Shown: positions 43,904-53,063, numbered from the stretch's first letter. The stretch is DNA of 64,000 bases from JAWKWH01 sp965204295 (GCA_965204295.1 OZ241973.1:1860001-1924000); one strand, 5' to 3'. Notes: a model not told the origin generated them from the letters alone. Translations and numbers: made by a program.

Positions 43904-45292
43904 ATGAAGACAATCGGCGTCCTGCCTCTGGCGCGGCCGACTTTCGATGTCGAATTCGCCGGGGCCAATCTCAAGGAGATGCTGGCGGCGCTCGACCGCC
44001 GTGAGGCCGATATCATCGGCGTCCGCAACCTGCTGATGGATTCCGAGGCCGTACGACAGGCTTTGGATGAACTGCGGGAACGGCCGCTTGATCACATACT
44101 GATCCTGCAGGTCACTTTCACGGATGCGGCGATGACGGTCGAGATCGCCAGGCGCCTTGAAACGCCGCTATCGATCTGGGCCATTCCCGAACCCCGCATC
44201 GGCGGACGGCTTCGTCTCAACTCGTTCTGCGGCCTTAATCTTGCAGGTCACGCGCTGGGACTGAACGGCCGCGACTTCGGTTATCTGTATTCGACGCCCG
44301 GCGCGGACAATATCGACGAAGCGCTCGATGAACTATTGGCGGGCGGGCGGCTGTCCGAACCGGTTCCATTGACCGATCCCGACGGCGGGAGTGGCGCCGG
44401 GGCCGACGCGGTTCGTTGCCTGCAAGGGACCAGGATCTGCCGCATCGGCGCGCCTCCGGACGGATTCGACACCTGCGCCTACGATCGGAAAAAGCTTCAT
44501 GCCCTGGCGGGCGTTTCCGTCGAAGAACTGGAACTGGAGACGCTGTTCGCCGCCGCGACGGCAGTCGGCAAGAAAGCCGTCGACGCGACGCGGGAAGGGG
44601 TCGCGGAAAAACTGGGCGGCCTCGATCGCGTAAACCAGGTCGAGCTCGATCGCTCGCTCAAACTGAAGACGGCGATCGATCGGATACGGGCATCGGGCGG
44701 ATTCGACGCCTTTGCGATCCGTTGCTGGCCCGAAATGTTCACCGAGTATGGCGGCGCGGCATGCGGTCCGATTTCGATGATGGGCGAGGCGAAAGCGCCA
44801 TGCGCGTGCGAGGCGGATGTTTATGGCGCGCTGACCTCGTTGTTGCTGCAGAGGATAGCCGACGCGCCGGTGTTTCTCGCCGATCTTGTCGATCTCGACG
44901 AAGAGGACGATACCGGCGTCGTCTGGCATTGCGGCCAGGCGCCCGTTTCGATGGCCGCTCCCGGAACCGGGCCGAGGGCGACCATCCATACGAACCGCCA
45001 AATGCCGTTGCTGCTGGAATTTCCATTGAAGCCGGGCCGGGTCACGTTCTTCCGGATCTCGCAGGCGCGCGGGCGGACTTTCGCGGTCATAGGCGGAGCG
45101 GACATGCTGGACAGACCGATGGCGTTCACCGGCACGTCCGGCGTCGTCCGTTTCGACTCCGGCGCTTCGACCGTGCTCGAACGAATCATGGGCGCGGCGT
45201 TGGAACACCATATGGCGCTCGCTTATGGCGACCATCGCGAAGAACTCAAATCGGCCGCGGCCGCCCTTGGAGCACCGGTCCTTGAACTCTGA
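43904..45292 (+). CDS. L-fucose/L-arabinose isomerase-like protein
   Basis: This 462-residue protein of the FucI/AraA-like superfamily is a metal-dependent aldose-ketose isomerase family. The C-terminal half has the typical blocks: IRCWPEMFTEYGGAACGPIS, ACEADVYGALTSLLL (acidic metal ligands), LADLVDLDEEDDTGVVWHCG with the His ligand, and a final beta barrel. The N-terminal Rossmann-like domains are less conserved. In this locus it may isomerise a sulfosugar such as sulfoquinovose, but that is inference. It overlaps the next gene by 11 bases, so the pair is coupled. The ATG at 43904 is preceded only by a weak site. Confidence 0.72.
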   Translation: MKTIGVLPLARPTFDVEFAGANLKEMLAALDRREADIIGVRNLLMDSEAVRQALDELRERPLDHILILQVTFTDAAMTVEIARRLETPLSIWAIPEPRIGGRLRLNSFCGLNLAGHALGLNGRDFGYLYSTPGADNIDEALDELLAGGRLSEPVPLTDPDGGSGAGADAVRCLQGTRICRIGAPPDGFDTCAYDRKKLHALAGVSVEELELETLFAAATAVGKKAVDATREGVAEKLGGLDRVNQVELDRSLKLKTAIDRIRASGGFDAFAIRCWPEMFTEYGGAACGPISMMGEAKAPCACEADVYGALTSLLLQRIADAPVFLADLVDLDEEDDTGVVWHCGQAPVSMAAPGTGPRATIHTNRQMPLLLEFPLKPGRVTFFRISQARGRTFAVIGGADMLDRPMAFTGTSGVVRFDSGASTVLERIMGAALEHHMALAYGDHREELKSAAAALGAPVLEL

Positions 45293-46379
45293 AATTTCCG
45301 CCGTTCGCTATGGCGTCATCGGCTCCGGCATGATGGGACAGGAACACATCCGCAACATACATCTGCTCGACGGCGGAGCGGTTTCCGCGGTTTCGGATCC
45401 GGACGAAAACATGCGCGAAAGGGCAAAAGCGCTCGCCGGCGACCGTTGCCGGGCGTTCGGCGACCATCGCGACCTGTTGGCGGCGGGCGGTGTCGACGCG
45501 CTGCTGATCGCCAGCCCGAACCATACTCATATTGACGTGCTGCGCGATATCATGCCGGCAGACCTGCCGATCCTGACCGAAAAACCCCTGGCGACCACCG
45601 TTGACGATTGCCGCGAGATTCTGGCGATGCAGGAAAAGCGCGCCTCGCCGGTCTGGGTGGCGATGGAGTATCGGTTCATGCCCCCCGTCGCCCGTCTGCT
45701 TGACGAAATCAGAAAAGGCGCCGCGGGCGGATTGCGCATGTTCTCGATCCGGGAACACCGCTATCCGTTTCTCGACAAGGTCGGCGGGTGGAACCGGCAC
45801 AACGTCAACACGGGCGGCACGCTGGTGGAAAAATGCTGCCACCATTTCGATCTGATGCGGTTGGCTTGCGGGAGCGAACCGGTGCGGATTCTCGCGTCCG
45901 CGGGCATGAACGTCAACCACCTCGATGAAGACCATCCGGAAGGTCCGCCGGATATCATCGACAACGCCTATGTCATCGTCGACTTCGCCAATGGCGCCCG
46001 CGCCATGCTCGATCTTTGCATGTTCGCGGAAGCCGCCCGCTGGCAGGAGGTTCTGACGGCGACGGGTGACGAGGGGCGGATCGAGGCGTTCATACCCGGA
46101 CCGTCCCGCTTCAACAAGGACGGTGAGAAACGTCAGGCGGAAATCGCCGTCGCCGACCGGCAATCGCGATCTGAAATGTTTGAGACGGTGCATGTGGACG
46201 AAACCGTTCTGGAGGCCGGGGATCATCACGGGGCGACCTATTTTCAGCATCGAAAATTCATCGCGATGGCGCGCAATGGCGGCGACCCGGAGGTTACCGT
46301 CGAGGATGGGCTGAAGGCCGTGACGATGGGGGCGGCCGCGGAAGAAAGCGCGCGGACCGGGCAGGCGATCGCGTTGTAG
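45282..46379 (+). CDS. Gfo/Idh/MocA-family NAD-dependent oxidoreductase or glycosidase
   Basis: This 365-residue two-domain protein has the dinucleotide motif YGVIGSGMMGQEHI, the EKPLATT motif and the catalytic-region block GGTLVEKCCHHFDLMRLA. MEYRFMPP and REHRYPFLDKVGGWN define a distinct sub-branch. Relatives include sugar dehydrogenases and NAD-using glycosidases of the GH109/GH188 type; the latter include sulfoquinovosidases, which would fit the locus. The start is probably TTG at 45282, with GGAG nine bases upstream, inside the end of the isomerase-like gene. No ATG lies near the conserved N-terminus. Confidence 0.75.
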   Translation: MNSEISAVRYGVIGSGMMGQEHIRNIHLLDGGAVSAVSDPDENMRERAKALAGDRCRAFGDHRDLLAAGGVDALLIASPNHTHIDVLRDIMPADLPILTEKPLATTVDDCREILAMQEKRASPVWVAMEYRFMPPVARLLDEIRKGAAGGLRMFSIREHRYPFLDKVGGWNRHNVNTGGTLVEKCCHHFDLMRLACGSEPVRILASAGMNVNHLDEDHPEGPPDIIDNAYVIVDFANGARAMLDLCMFAEAARWQEVLTATGDEGRIEAFIPGPSRFNKDGEKRQAEIAVADRQSRSEMFETVHVDETVLEAGDHHGATYFQHRKFIAMARNGGDPEVTVEDGLKAVTMGAAAEESARTGQAIAL

Positions 46380-46454
46380 TTCCGCTCCCGCGCGGCGTTT
46401 CAGAGCCGGATTCGGTTCGTTTTCGTCAATGGCGACGGATTTCTCCAAACGCCG

Positions 46455-46483
46455 TTGACATGCGTCGCAACCGTGTCCTACGT
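46455..46483 (+). promoter_or_regulatory. Candidate promoter for suyA-suyB-slcC-comC
   Basis: A perfect TTGACA is followed after 17 bases by a weak CTACGT. It lies about 70-100 bases before the suyA ATG. TTCGGTTCGTTTTCG just upstream (46411-46425) contains DeoR-like half-sites. Confidence 0.35.
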
Positions 46484-46553
46484 CTTAATACAACATTCGG
46501 CCGGACGCTCGCGATACAACCCGGCATTTCCCGATTGAAACAAGGAGCGCTCG

Positions 46554-46841
46554 ATGGGTATCCCGCATCTGCTTGTGCATGAGCACGAGGACAATGTCGG
46601 CGTGGTCGTGGTGGAGGGGCTGACGGCCGGAACCGGCATGATTTGCGTGGTCACCGCCGACAATTCATCGTTCGAACTTGAGGCGAAGGCCGATGTGCCG
46701 ATCGGCCACAAGATCGCGCTGAAGGACCTCGCGGAGGGAGACACCGCCATCAAATATGGCGAAGATATCGGCAGATTTGTCGGTTCCGTCGCAAAGGGCG
46801 GGCACGTACACACACACAATCTGAAAACCAAGCGCTGGTAG
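46554..46841 (+). CDS. suyA: (R)-Sulfolactate sulfo-lyase small subunit (SAF domain)
   Basis: This 95-residue protein is a stand-alone SAF domain, equivalent to the N-terminus of altronate dehydratase (UxaA). HLLVHEHEDNVGVVVVEGL, the IGHKIALKDL core and the ending GGHVHTHNLKTKRW match SuyA in length and sequence pattern. With SuyB it cleaves (R)-sulfolactate to pyruvate and sulfite. AGGAG precedes the ATG. SuyB follows after nine bases. The alternative reading, a split UxaA-type sugar-acid dehydratase, is disfavoured by the SlcC and ComC neighbours. Confidence 0.85.
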   Translation: MGIPHLLVHEHEDNVGVVVVEGLTAGTGMICVVTADNSSFELEAKADVPIGHKIALKDLAEGDTAIKYGEDIGRFVGSVAKGGHVHTHNLKTKRW

Positions 46842-46850
46842 GAGACGATC

Positions 46851-48032
46851 ATGGTTTCCGGATATTCAAACATGACGGTCAAGGCCTATCGCCGTGAAAA
46901 CGGCCGAATCGGTGTGCGCAACCATGTCGTCATACTGCCGGTCGATGACATTTCCAACGCGGCCTGCGAGGCGGTCGCCAACAATATAAAGGGCGCGATG
47001 GCCCTGCCCCATGCCTATGGACGGCTGCAATTCGGTGAAGATCTGGACCTGCATTTCCGCACGATGATCGGCGCCGGCGCCAATCCGAACGTCGCCGCCG
47101 TCGTGGTTATCGGCATCGAGCCCGGTTGGACGCAGCGAATTGTCGATGGCATTGCCGAAACCGGAAAACCGGTGGCCGGCTTCTCGATCGAACAAAAGGG
47201 CGATCTTGAAACGATCCGGCGGGCGAGCTGGAAAGCGAAGGAATTCGTCCACCGGGCGTCGGAGCTGCAACGCGAGGAATGCTCGATCTCCGAACTCTGG
47301 GTCTCGACCAAATGCGGTGAGAGCGACACGACAACCGGTCTCGGTTCGTGCCCGACCGTCGGCAACATGTATGACAAGCTGCTGCCCGAGGGCATTTACG
47401 GATGTTTCGGCGAGACATCCGAAATCACCGGCGCTGAACACATTTGTCAAAAGCGCGCGATCAACGAGGAAGTCGGCGAGCGCTGGCGCAAGATGTGGAA
47501 GGCCTATCAGGACGACGTCATTTTCGCGCACCAGACAGACGATCTGTCCGATTCGCAGCCGACCAAGGGCAATATCGAAGGCGGATTGACCACGATCGAG
47601 GAAAAGGCGCTCGGCAATCTGGAGAAGATCGGGCGGACGTCACGGTACATCGACATTCTCGAACCGGCCGAGGCGCCGAAATCGGGCAATGGTCTTTATT
47701 TCATGGATTCGTCATCCGCGGCGGCCGAGTGCGTCACATTGATGGCCGCCGGCGGTTATGTGATCCACACCTTCCCGACCGGCCAGGGCAATGTGGTCGG
47801 CAATCCGATCGTGCCGGTGATCAAGATCACCGCCAATCCCCGCACCGTTCGCACCATGGGCGAGCATGTCGATGTTGACGTTTCCGGCATCCTGCGCCGT
47901 GAGATGACCGTCGATGAAGCCGGTGACGCGCTGATCGACATGATCCGCCGCACGGCAAACGGCCGAAACACGGCGGCGGAAGCGCTTGGCCACCGGGAGT
48001 TTTCGATGACGAAACTCTATCGAAGCGCCTGA
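46851..48032 (+). CDS. suyB: (R)-Sulfolactate sulfo-lyase large subunit
   Basis: This 393-residue protein of the UxaA C-terminal family matches SuyB in length. Blocks include RENGRIGVRNHVVILPVDD, the Cys-bearing STKCGESDTTTGLGSCPTVG, the Gly-rich GNIEGGLTTIEEKALGN, and TGQGNVVGNPIVPVIKIT. Conserved Cys and Asp/Glu suggest an iron-dependent lyase like its relatives. An AGGAGACGATC site precedes the ATG. It acts in the cytosol with SuyA to release sulfite. Confidence 0.85.
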   Translation: MVSGYSNMTVKAYRRENGRIGVRNHVVILPVDDISNAACEAVANNIKGAMALPHAYGRLQFGEDLDLHFRTMIGAGANPNVAAVVVIGIEPGWTQRIVDGIAETGKPVAGFSIEQKGDLETIRRASWKAKEFVHRASELQREECSISELWVSTKCGESDTTTGLGSCPTVGNMYDKLLPEGIYGCFGETSEITGAEHICQKRAINEEVGERWRKMWKAYQDDVIFAHQTDDLSDSQPTKGNIEGGLTTIEEKALGNLEKIGRTSRYIDILEPAEAPKSGNGLYFMDSSSAAAECVTLMAAGGYVIHTFPTGQGNVVGNPIVPVIKITANPRTVRTMGEHVDVDVSGILRREMTVDEAGDALIDMIRRTANGRNTAAEALGHREFSMTKLYRSA

Positions 48033-48100
48033 CCGGACGATGGAATTTCCGGGTCGCCCGCAACGATCTTGCGGGCGGTCGCATTTGGAAGACGGTTGAA

Positions 48101-49036
48101 ATGCCCGATATCATTGTTGCGGAGTTCATGGACGAGGGCGCCGTTGACGCGCTCAGGCCGGTCGGCGCGGTCGAGTACAATCCCACTCTGGCGGACCGGC
48201 CCGAAGACCTCGCCGCGCTCCTGAAGGATGCGCGCGCGCTCATCGTTCGCAACAGGACCCGGGTGCGTGACGAACTGCTCGGCGCCGCGCCCCGATTGCA
48301 GTGCATCGGCCGTCTGGGAGTCGGATTGGACAACATCGATGTCGACGCCTGCAAACGCCGCGCGATCGCCGTCTTTCCCGCGACCGGCGCAAACGATCTC
48401 TCCGTCGCGGAATATGTGATGACATCCGCGATGGCGCTGATGCGCGGCGCCTATCTCTCCAATGCCGACATGATCGCCGGCAAGTGGCCGCGGCAAAAAC
48501 TGTCCGGCCGGGAAATCGCCGGCAAGACGATGGGTCTGATCGGTTTCGGATCCATTGCGCGCGAGGTCGCCTGGCGGGCGCAGACATACGGCATGCAGAT
48601 CGTTGCACATGATCCATATGTCGATTCAACGGACCCCGCATGGCAGGTCGCGCGGAACCTGTCTCTCGACGGCGTACTGGAGACGGCGGACGTTGTCAGC
48701 CTGCACGTCCCGCTGACCGACGACACACGCCGATTGATCAACGCCGATCGCCTGATGGCGATGCGGTCCGGATCGGTCCTGATAAATGCGGCGCGCGGCG
48801 GCATTGTCGACGAGGATGCGCTTGCGGCTTCGCTCCGCGACAACCATCTTGGCGGCGCGGCCCTCGATGTATTTGAAAATGAGCCGCTGACCGCAAGGCG
48901 CGGAAAGAAATTCGCCGGTCTTGAGAACCTGATCTTGACACCGCACATCGCGGGGGTAACGCGGGAATCCAACATCCGCGTCTCGCATATGGTCGCCGGA
49001 CTGGTCAGAAGCCATTTGGAAAATGCAAATGGCTGA
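48101..49036 (+). CDS. slcC: (S)-Sulfolactate dehydrogenase (D-2-hydroxyacid dehydrogenase family)
   Basis: This 311-residue NAD-dependent dehydrogenase has the Rossmann motif LIGFGSIAREVAW and catalytic Arg (NAARGGIVDE), Glu (ENEPL) and His (TPHIAGVTRESN). The beginning IIVAEFMDEGAVDAL and LIVRNRTRV, and the short C-terminus, fit SlcC. SlcC oxidises (S)-sulfolactate to sulfopyruvate so that ComC can rereduce it to the (R) form for SuyAB. It overlaps comC by a few bases. Confidence 0.82.
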   Translation: MPDIIVAEFMDEGAVDALRPVGAVEYNPTLADRPEDLAALLKDARALIVRNRTRVRDELLGAAPRLQCIGRLGVGLDNIDVDACKRRAIAVFPATGANDLSVAEYVMTSAMALMRGAYLSNADMIAGKWPRQKLSGREIAGKTMGLIGFGSIAREVAWRAQTYGMQIVAHDPYVDSTDPAWQVARNLSLDGVLETADVVSLHVPLTDDTRRLINADRLMAMRSGSVLINAARGGIVDEDALAASLRDNHLGGAALDVFENEPLTARRGKKFAGLENLILTPHIAGVTRESNIRVSHMVAGLVRSHLENANG

Positions 49037-50039
49037 CACATGCGTGATCCCGGTGGAAAAGGCGCACGGCCTTGTGGTCGGAGCGCTTGAGGCTTCGGAC
49101 ACGTCGAGGAAAAACGCCGAGAGCGTCGCCAACGCCCTGATCGGCGCCGAGTTGTGCGGTCAGGCCGGCCACGGACTTCGCCGGGTCTCCGCCTATGCCG
49201 CGCAGGCGAAGTCCGGAAAGGTGAAAGGACATGCGACGCCGACTTCCGAGCGGGTCAGACCGGGAGCGATGTGGATCGATGCCGCCAGCGGATTTGCTTA
49301 TCCGGCGCTCGACCTGGCGATCGCCGAACTGCGCGAACTCGCACCTTCAGCCGGCATTGCCGTCGCCGCGATAAGAAACTCGCACCATTCGGGCGTCATG
49401 GGCTTGTTTGTCGAGCGCATGGCCGGATGCGGACTGGTTGGCCTCATGATGACAAACTCGCCCGCGGCGATCGCGCCCTGGGGATCCGATCGGCCGTTGT
49501 TTGGCACCAATCCCGTTGCGTTCGGTTGTCCGCGAGTCGACGGCGACCCGATCGTAATCGACGTATCGCTGTCCAAGGTCGCACGCGGAAAGATCATGGC
49601 CGCCGGTCAGAAAGGCGAGTCGATTCCGGACGGCTGGGCATTCGACCGCGATGGCAATCCGACCACTGACCCCAAGGCTGCACTTGCCGGAACAATGGCG
49701 CCGCTCGGCGACGCAAAGGGAACGGCTCTGGCGCTAATGGTCGAACTCCTGACCGCGGGTCTCGCCGGGGCGAACTTTGCTTTCGAGCAAAGTTCGTTTT
49801 TTGACGCAGAGGGCGATCCACCCGGCGCCGGGCAGACGCTGATCGCCGTCGATCCCGCGGCATTCGGCGGTGAACATGCCGTCGCCAGATTCTCCCGGCT
49901 TGCCGGTCTGATCGAGGATGCGGACGGTGCACGGCTGCCGGGTTCGCGCCGTCAACAGATCAGGGCCGGGATCGAGGCGGAAGGAATTACAATCGACACG
50001 GATCTGATTTCCGATATCCGCGCGCTTGCCCCAATCTGA
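49029..50039 (+). CDS. comC: (R)-Sulfolactate dehydrogenase (Ldh/malate dehydrogenase-2 family)
   Basis: This 336-residue NAD(P)-dependent Ldh_2-family enzyme has the catalytic region AIRNSHHSGVMGLFVERMA and LMMTNSPAAIAPWGSDRPLFGTNP (in parts). GDAKGTALALMVELLTAGL is the typical cofactor loop. Together with slcC and suyAB it gives the known route that inverts (S)- to (R)-sulfolactate through sulfopyruvate. The start is taken at ATG 49029 with GGAAAA upstream; ATG 49023 is possible. It converges on the aldolase gene 43 bases away. Confidence 0.82.
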   Translation: MADTCVIPVEKAHGLVVGALEASDTSRKNAESVANALIGAELCGQAGHGLRRVSAYAAQAKSGKVKGHATPTSERVRPGAMWIDAASGFAYPALDLAIAELRELAPSAGIAVAAIRNSHHSGVMGLFVERMAGCGLVGLMMTNSPAAIAPWGSDRPLFGTNPVAFGCPRVDGDPIVIDVSLSKVARGKIMAAGQKGESIPDGWAFDRDGNPTTDPKAALAGTMAPLGDAKGTALALMVELLTAGLAGANFAFEQSSFFDAEGDPPGAGQTLIAVDPAAFGGEHAVARFSRLAGLIEDADGARLPGSRRQQIRAGIEAEGITIDTDLISDIRALAPI

Positions 50040-50082
50040 TTTTCCGCGCCGCCGTGTCCCGCGCTCCGGCTTCACATCGCCC

Positions 50083-51111
50083 TCAGACGCTTTCGTAAAC
50101 ATGACGGAAATCCGCATCCGCCGGAACCAACGTGGCGCCCGCCCGGCCGTAACAGGCGTGGTCACGCCAATCCGTCGCTTCCCGGTCCGCCAATGCGGAA
50201 ATCTCGGCCAGATAATCCGCCGCGCCGCCACGCAATTCCCGTTCGATCCTGTTCCAATCCGGATAGTGGTTGAACGCATCCAGCCAGATCGCCCGCCCCG
50301 CCAAGAATCCGGATGCCCCTGCGCTGAAGGCGTGAGACAGCACATTCTTGAACTCCGCCTTGCCGGCGCCCGCCGACAGCATCACCCAGGGCCGCCCCGC
50401 GAGCCGTCCCATTTCATCAAAAACGGTCTGTACGTCGCTCGATCCGTCAGCGTCAGCGGCATTGACCGGGCTTTCGAGCTTGAACACATCGACGCCGTAG
50501 TCCGGCTTGGCGAATTCTTCCACTGAAGCAAGAACGTCGTCGGCCTTCTTTCCTTTCATCTCGATGTATTCGTTTGTCTGGTAGCTGTCGGAAGCCAACG
50601 GATAAGCCAACAGTTCGAACAGGAACGGAATATCGAACCGGGCGCAGTCCTCGCCTATGCGTTTGGTGAAATCCTGTTGTGCGGCGCAGACCGACGGGTC
50701 GGCGTCCGGCCGATACCAGGCAAGAACTTTCACTGCATCGCCACCCATCCGCTTGATCTTCGCCACCGACCAATCGTCGATTGTCGATGACAATCTGCCG
50801 CCGCCGGTCTCCCCAAAAGCCGAATCTTCCAGCGTGATGATCAGGCCCTTGCCCGGAGACAAATCATCAAGGCTTCCGGGAATGGCGTAATGGGGATCGA
50901 GCAACATGGCTGTGCTGCCGGTCTGCAAAGTTCCGACCAACAACCGCTTGAATCGCGCGACTTCTTCCCAGGGCGCTTCGTCAACGCCAAGGTGTTTGGC
51001 TATGGGTCCGGTAATCGGCGGACGCTGGTCGACCGCGGTCATTTTGAAGATACCGTTCCCGTCGGCCATACGCCGCATTCCCCAAAGCTTGCCGGCGGTC
51101 AGGAATTGCAT
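50083..51111 (-). CDS. LacD/YihT-like class I aldolase
   Basis: This 342-residue TIM-barrel aldolase resembles tagatose-1,6-bisphosphate aldolase LacD and the sulfofructose-phosphate aldolase YihT. DGIFKMTAVDQRP-type N-terminal sequence (here GNGIFKMTAVDQRPP), GDAVKVLAWYRPD, LFELLAYPL and the Schiff-base Lys in VDVFKLESPVN are present; GSGGFL-type phosphate loop reads AGASGFLAGRAIW. A start at 51111 (MQFLTAGKLW) is preferred, with GGAGA eight bases upstream; ATG 51150, directly at the peroxidase stop, would add 13 residues. In this locus it could release a sulfonated C3 unit, but the true substrate is unknown. Confidence 0.75.
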   Translation of the reverse strand: MQFLTAGKLWGMRRMADGNGIFKMTAVDQRPPITGPIAKHLGVDEAPWEEVARFKRLLVGTLQTGSTAMLLDPHYAIPGSLDDLSPGKGLIITLEDSAFGETGGGRLSSTIDDWSVAKIKRMGGDAVKVLAWYRPDADPSVCAAQQDFTKRIGEDCARFDIPFLFELLAYPLASDSYQTNEYIEMKGKKADDVLASVEEFAKPDYGVDVFKLESPVNAADADGSSDVQTVFDEMGRLAGRPWVMLSAGAGKAEFKNVLSHAFSAGASGFLAGRAIWLDAFNHYPDWNRIERELRGGAADYLAEISALADREATDWRDHACYGRAGATLVPADADFRHVYESV

Positions 51112-51150
51112 CTTGTCGTCTCCATTAGCGGGCTTTCCGCCCTTCATCAT

Positions 51151-52470
51151 TCAGTCAATGGGCAAACCGCTCGGGACGCGCGGCGGCTTTCCAAGTCGGC
51201 CCGAGGTCGATTTTGTGCCCGTAAGCGCCTTGAGAAATGCAATCAGGTCAGCAATGTCGCGGTCCGAGAGTTCGATGGGCGTGATGTCTGACTTCGCACG
51301 CAGCCGCGCACGTTCCCGGCCGTCCGAAAACGCGACAAAATCGATACTCTCCAGCCATGGCGCGTGCGGCAGGCTGACCATCGCTGACGTCCAGCGATCA
51401 AAGCCGCCGACGGGATCCAGGTGATGGCGTACAATGCTCTCCAATGTCCGGTAGGCGCCGTTGTGGCCATAGGGCGCGGTCAAAGCGACATTGCGCAATG
51501 ACGGCGTGCGGAAGCGATAAGCATCCTCCAGACGATCGCTCTCTCCCATCAGCCCCACATCGCGAACGAACGGATCGAACCGTCGCGTGCGGCCGGGGCC
51601 GAAATGCGGCAGCGCCAGTGCATGAAACTCGTGGTCGGCAAACAGTTTTCCGGAATGGCAGACCGAACAGCGCGCCCGGCCGAAAAAAAGTTCCAGTCCA
51701 CGCGTCTGCGACGGATTCAACGCCGCCATATCACCGGCGAGCCAGGCATCGAACGGACTGTCGAACGAACGCCATTCAGAATTAACGAAAGCGCCGATCG
51801 CGTTGGCGACATGGGCGATCGTAACATCCGAAGGCTCCCGCAGATCTTCAAAAGCCTCCACGAAAAGTCGACCGTATTCCGGTATAATGCGGACACGCTT
51901 GGCGACGATCGGCCACACGGCGTCAATGCGGTCGTGCGCGGCGCCCGCAATCTGGTTTTCTTTCGGATTTCCGGCCATCTCGAATTGTGAGGTCAACGGA
52001 AACAGGGCCTGCGCCGCAAGAATATTGTCCAAACCGGAGGGTAGCCATTCCTCCGCGGGGGAATTGAAGCCATTGCCGTACTCATCCGAGATGCTCAGGC
52101 GACCATCGTGAAAAAGGACGGTGATTTCTTGAGCGCCGAGATTCCACAGCCCCGGTGAATTTCGCGGTATTCGCTTCGCTATCCGATCCGACCCGACGCC
52201 GGCGGTTCTATCAGGTCCCAAACCGACGCCGCCTTCGCCGATGCCGAGAGACAATCCATCGCCGGCGCCGAAATCGTGGTTGTGGCAAGTGCCGCAGGAG
52301 ATGTTGCGGTTACCCGAAAGGACGGGGTCGTAAAACAGCAGTTGGCCAAGCGCCGCTTTCTTTTCGTCAAATAACAAAAAATCGGCGTCGCTCAGCGGTT
52401 CCGGAATTGCACCGGCTTGCAATTGACCCGTGGGAACGAGAATAAGGAAGGCAGCGAAAAGGAACTTGAA
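51151..52470 (-). CDS. Di-haem cytochrome c peroxidase / MauG-family protein (start uncertain)
   Basis: This protein of about 440 residues has a secretion-signal-like segment FKFLFAAFLILVP. Two c-haem motifs follow, SCGTCHNHDFG and CSVCHSGKLF. ALGQLLFYDPVLSGN and RTPSLRNVALTAPYGHNGAY are hallmarks of the di-haem peroxidase family. It should act in the periplasm. No ATG, GTG or TTG lies in frame near the signal segment: the codon before FKF is the complement of the ATG of the divergent Sel1 gene. The true start may be non-canonical or lost. It is followed directly by the aldolase gene. Confidence 0.8.
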   Translation of the reverse strand, partial: FKFLFAAFLILVPTGQLQAGAIPEPLSDADFLLFDEKKAALGQLLFYDPVLSGNRNISCGTCHNHDFGAGDGLSLGIGEGGVGLGPDRTAGVGSDRIAKRIPRNSPGLWNLGAQEITVLFHDGRLSISDEYGNGFNSPAEEWLPSGLDNILAAQALFPLTSQFEMAGNPKENQIAGAAHDRIDAVWPIVAKRVRIIPEYGRLFVEAFEDLREPSDVTIAHVANAIGAFVNSEWRSFDSPFDAWLAGDMAALNPSQTRGLELFFGRARCSVCHSGKLFADHEFHALALPHFGPGRTRRFDPFVRDVGLMGESDRLEDAYRFRTPSLRNVALTAPYGHNGAYRTLESIVRHHLDPVGGFDRWTSAMVSLPHAPWLESIDFVAFSDGRERARLRAKSDITPIELSDRDIADLIAFLKALTGTKSTSGRLGKPPRVPSGLPID

Positions 52471-52953
52471 ATGCGCGCCGAGATTGCCGCCGTGTTTTTG
52501 ATTTTGTCCTGGATCACGGGTCCCGCATCCGCCGAAATCGAACAGGCGCGCGACCTGATGGAGGAAGGCCGCTTTGCCGAAGCGATGGAGCGACTTCGAC
52601 CCGCCGCCCGATCCGGCAACGCCGACGCCGAGGAACTCATCGGCGTTATGCATGCAATGGGTCTGGGTGTCGAACGCGACGATATCCGTGCGTTCGAGTG
52701 GTATCTGCGGGCGTCGATGAAAGGGCATCCGGGCGCCCAATCCGGCGTCGGCTGGTATTACGAGGTTGGCCGGGGTATGCCGGCGCCTGACCTGGTGCGA
52801 GCCTATATGTGGTATGTGCTTTCGGCGATCGGCGGTGACCCCGACGCCGCGATTTCGCAGGAGGAGGTGGTCAAGAAAATGACGCCTGAACAAATCGAAA
52901 AGGCCCATGTGCTGATCGACGATTACAAGGTTTGGCTATATCCATTTCGCTGA
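52471..52953 (+). CDS. Secreted Sel1-repeat protein
   Basis: This 160-residue protein has a signal peptide (residues 1-21, cut at ASA-EI). Sel1-like repeats follow (GNADAEELIGVMHAMGLGV, ASMKGHPGAQSGVGWYYEVG, MWYVLSAIGGDPDA). Such repeats act as protein-binding scaffolds. AAGGA lies about nine bases before the ATG. It is divergent from the peroxidase gene, with the two 5' ends touching. No specific partner can be named. Confidence 0.72.
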   Translation: MRAEIAAVFLILSWITGPASAEIEQARDLMEEGRFAEAMERLRPAARSGNADAEELIGVMHAMGLGVERDDIRAFEWYLRASMKGHPGAQSGVGWYYEVGRGMPAPDLVRAYMWYVLSAIGGDPDAAISQEEVVKKMTPEQIEKAHVLIDDYKVWLYPFR

Positions 52954-53017
52954 TGTCGCGATTGACAACGAACGCAATGGCTTTTCCCGCGCGTTATAGG
53001 TCGCGGAAAACACGAAC

Positions 53018-53050
53018 TGCCGGAGCGCCGATCAGATCGGCGCTCCGGCA
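53018..53050 (-). terminator. Strong hairpin after dctP
   Basis: A perfect 16-bp stem with a one-base loop lies 13 bases beyond the dctP stop and is followed on the minus strand by a T-containing tract (GTTCGTGTTTT). The arms carry TGCCGGAGCGCCGATC and its complement. Confidence 0.75.
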
Positions 53051-53063
53051 TTGCATCAAGTCG

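Noticed and set aside
46554..48032. Reading suyA/suyB as a split altronate dehydratase
   Set aside because: The sizes (95 and 393 residues) and the adjacent slcC and comC genes fit sulfolactate sulfo-lyase better, although family membership alone would allow both.
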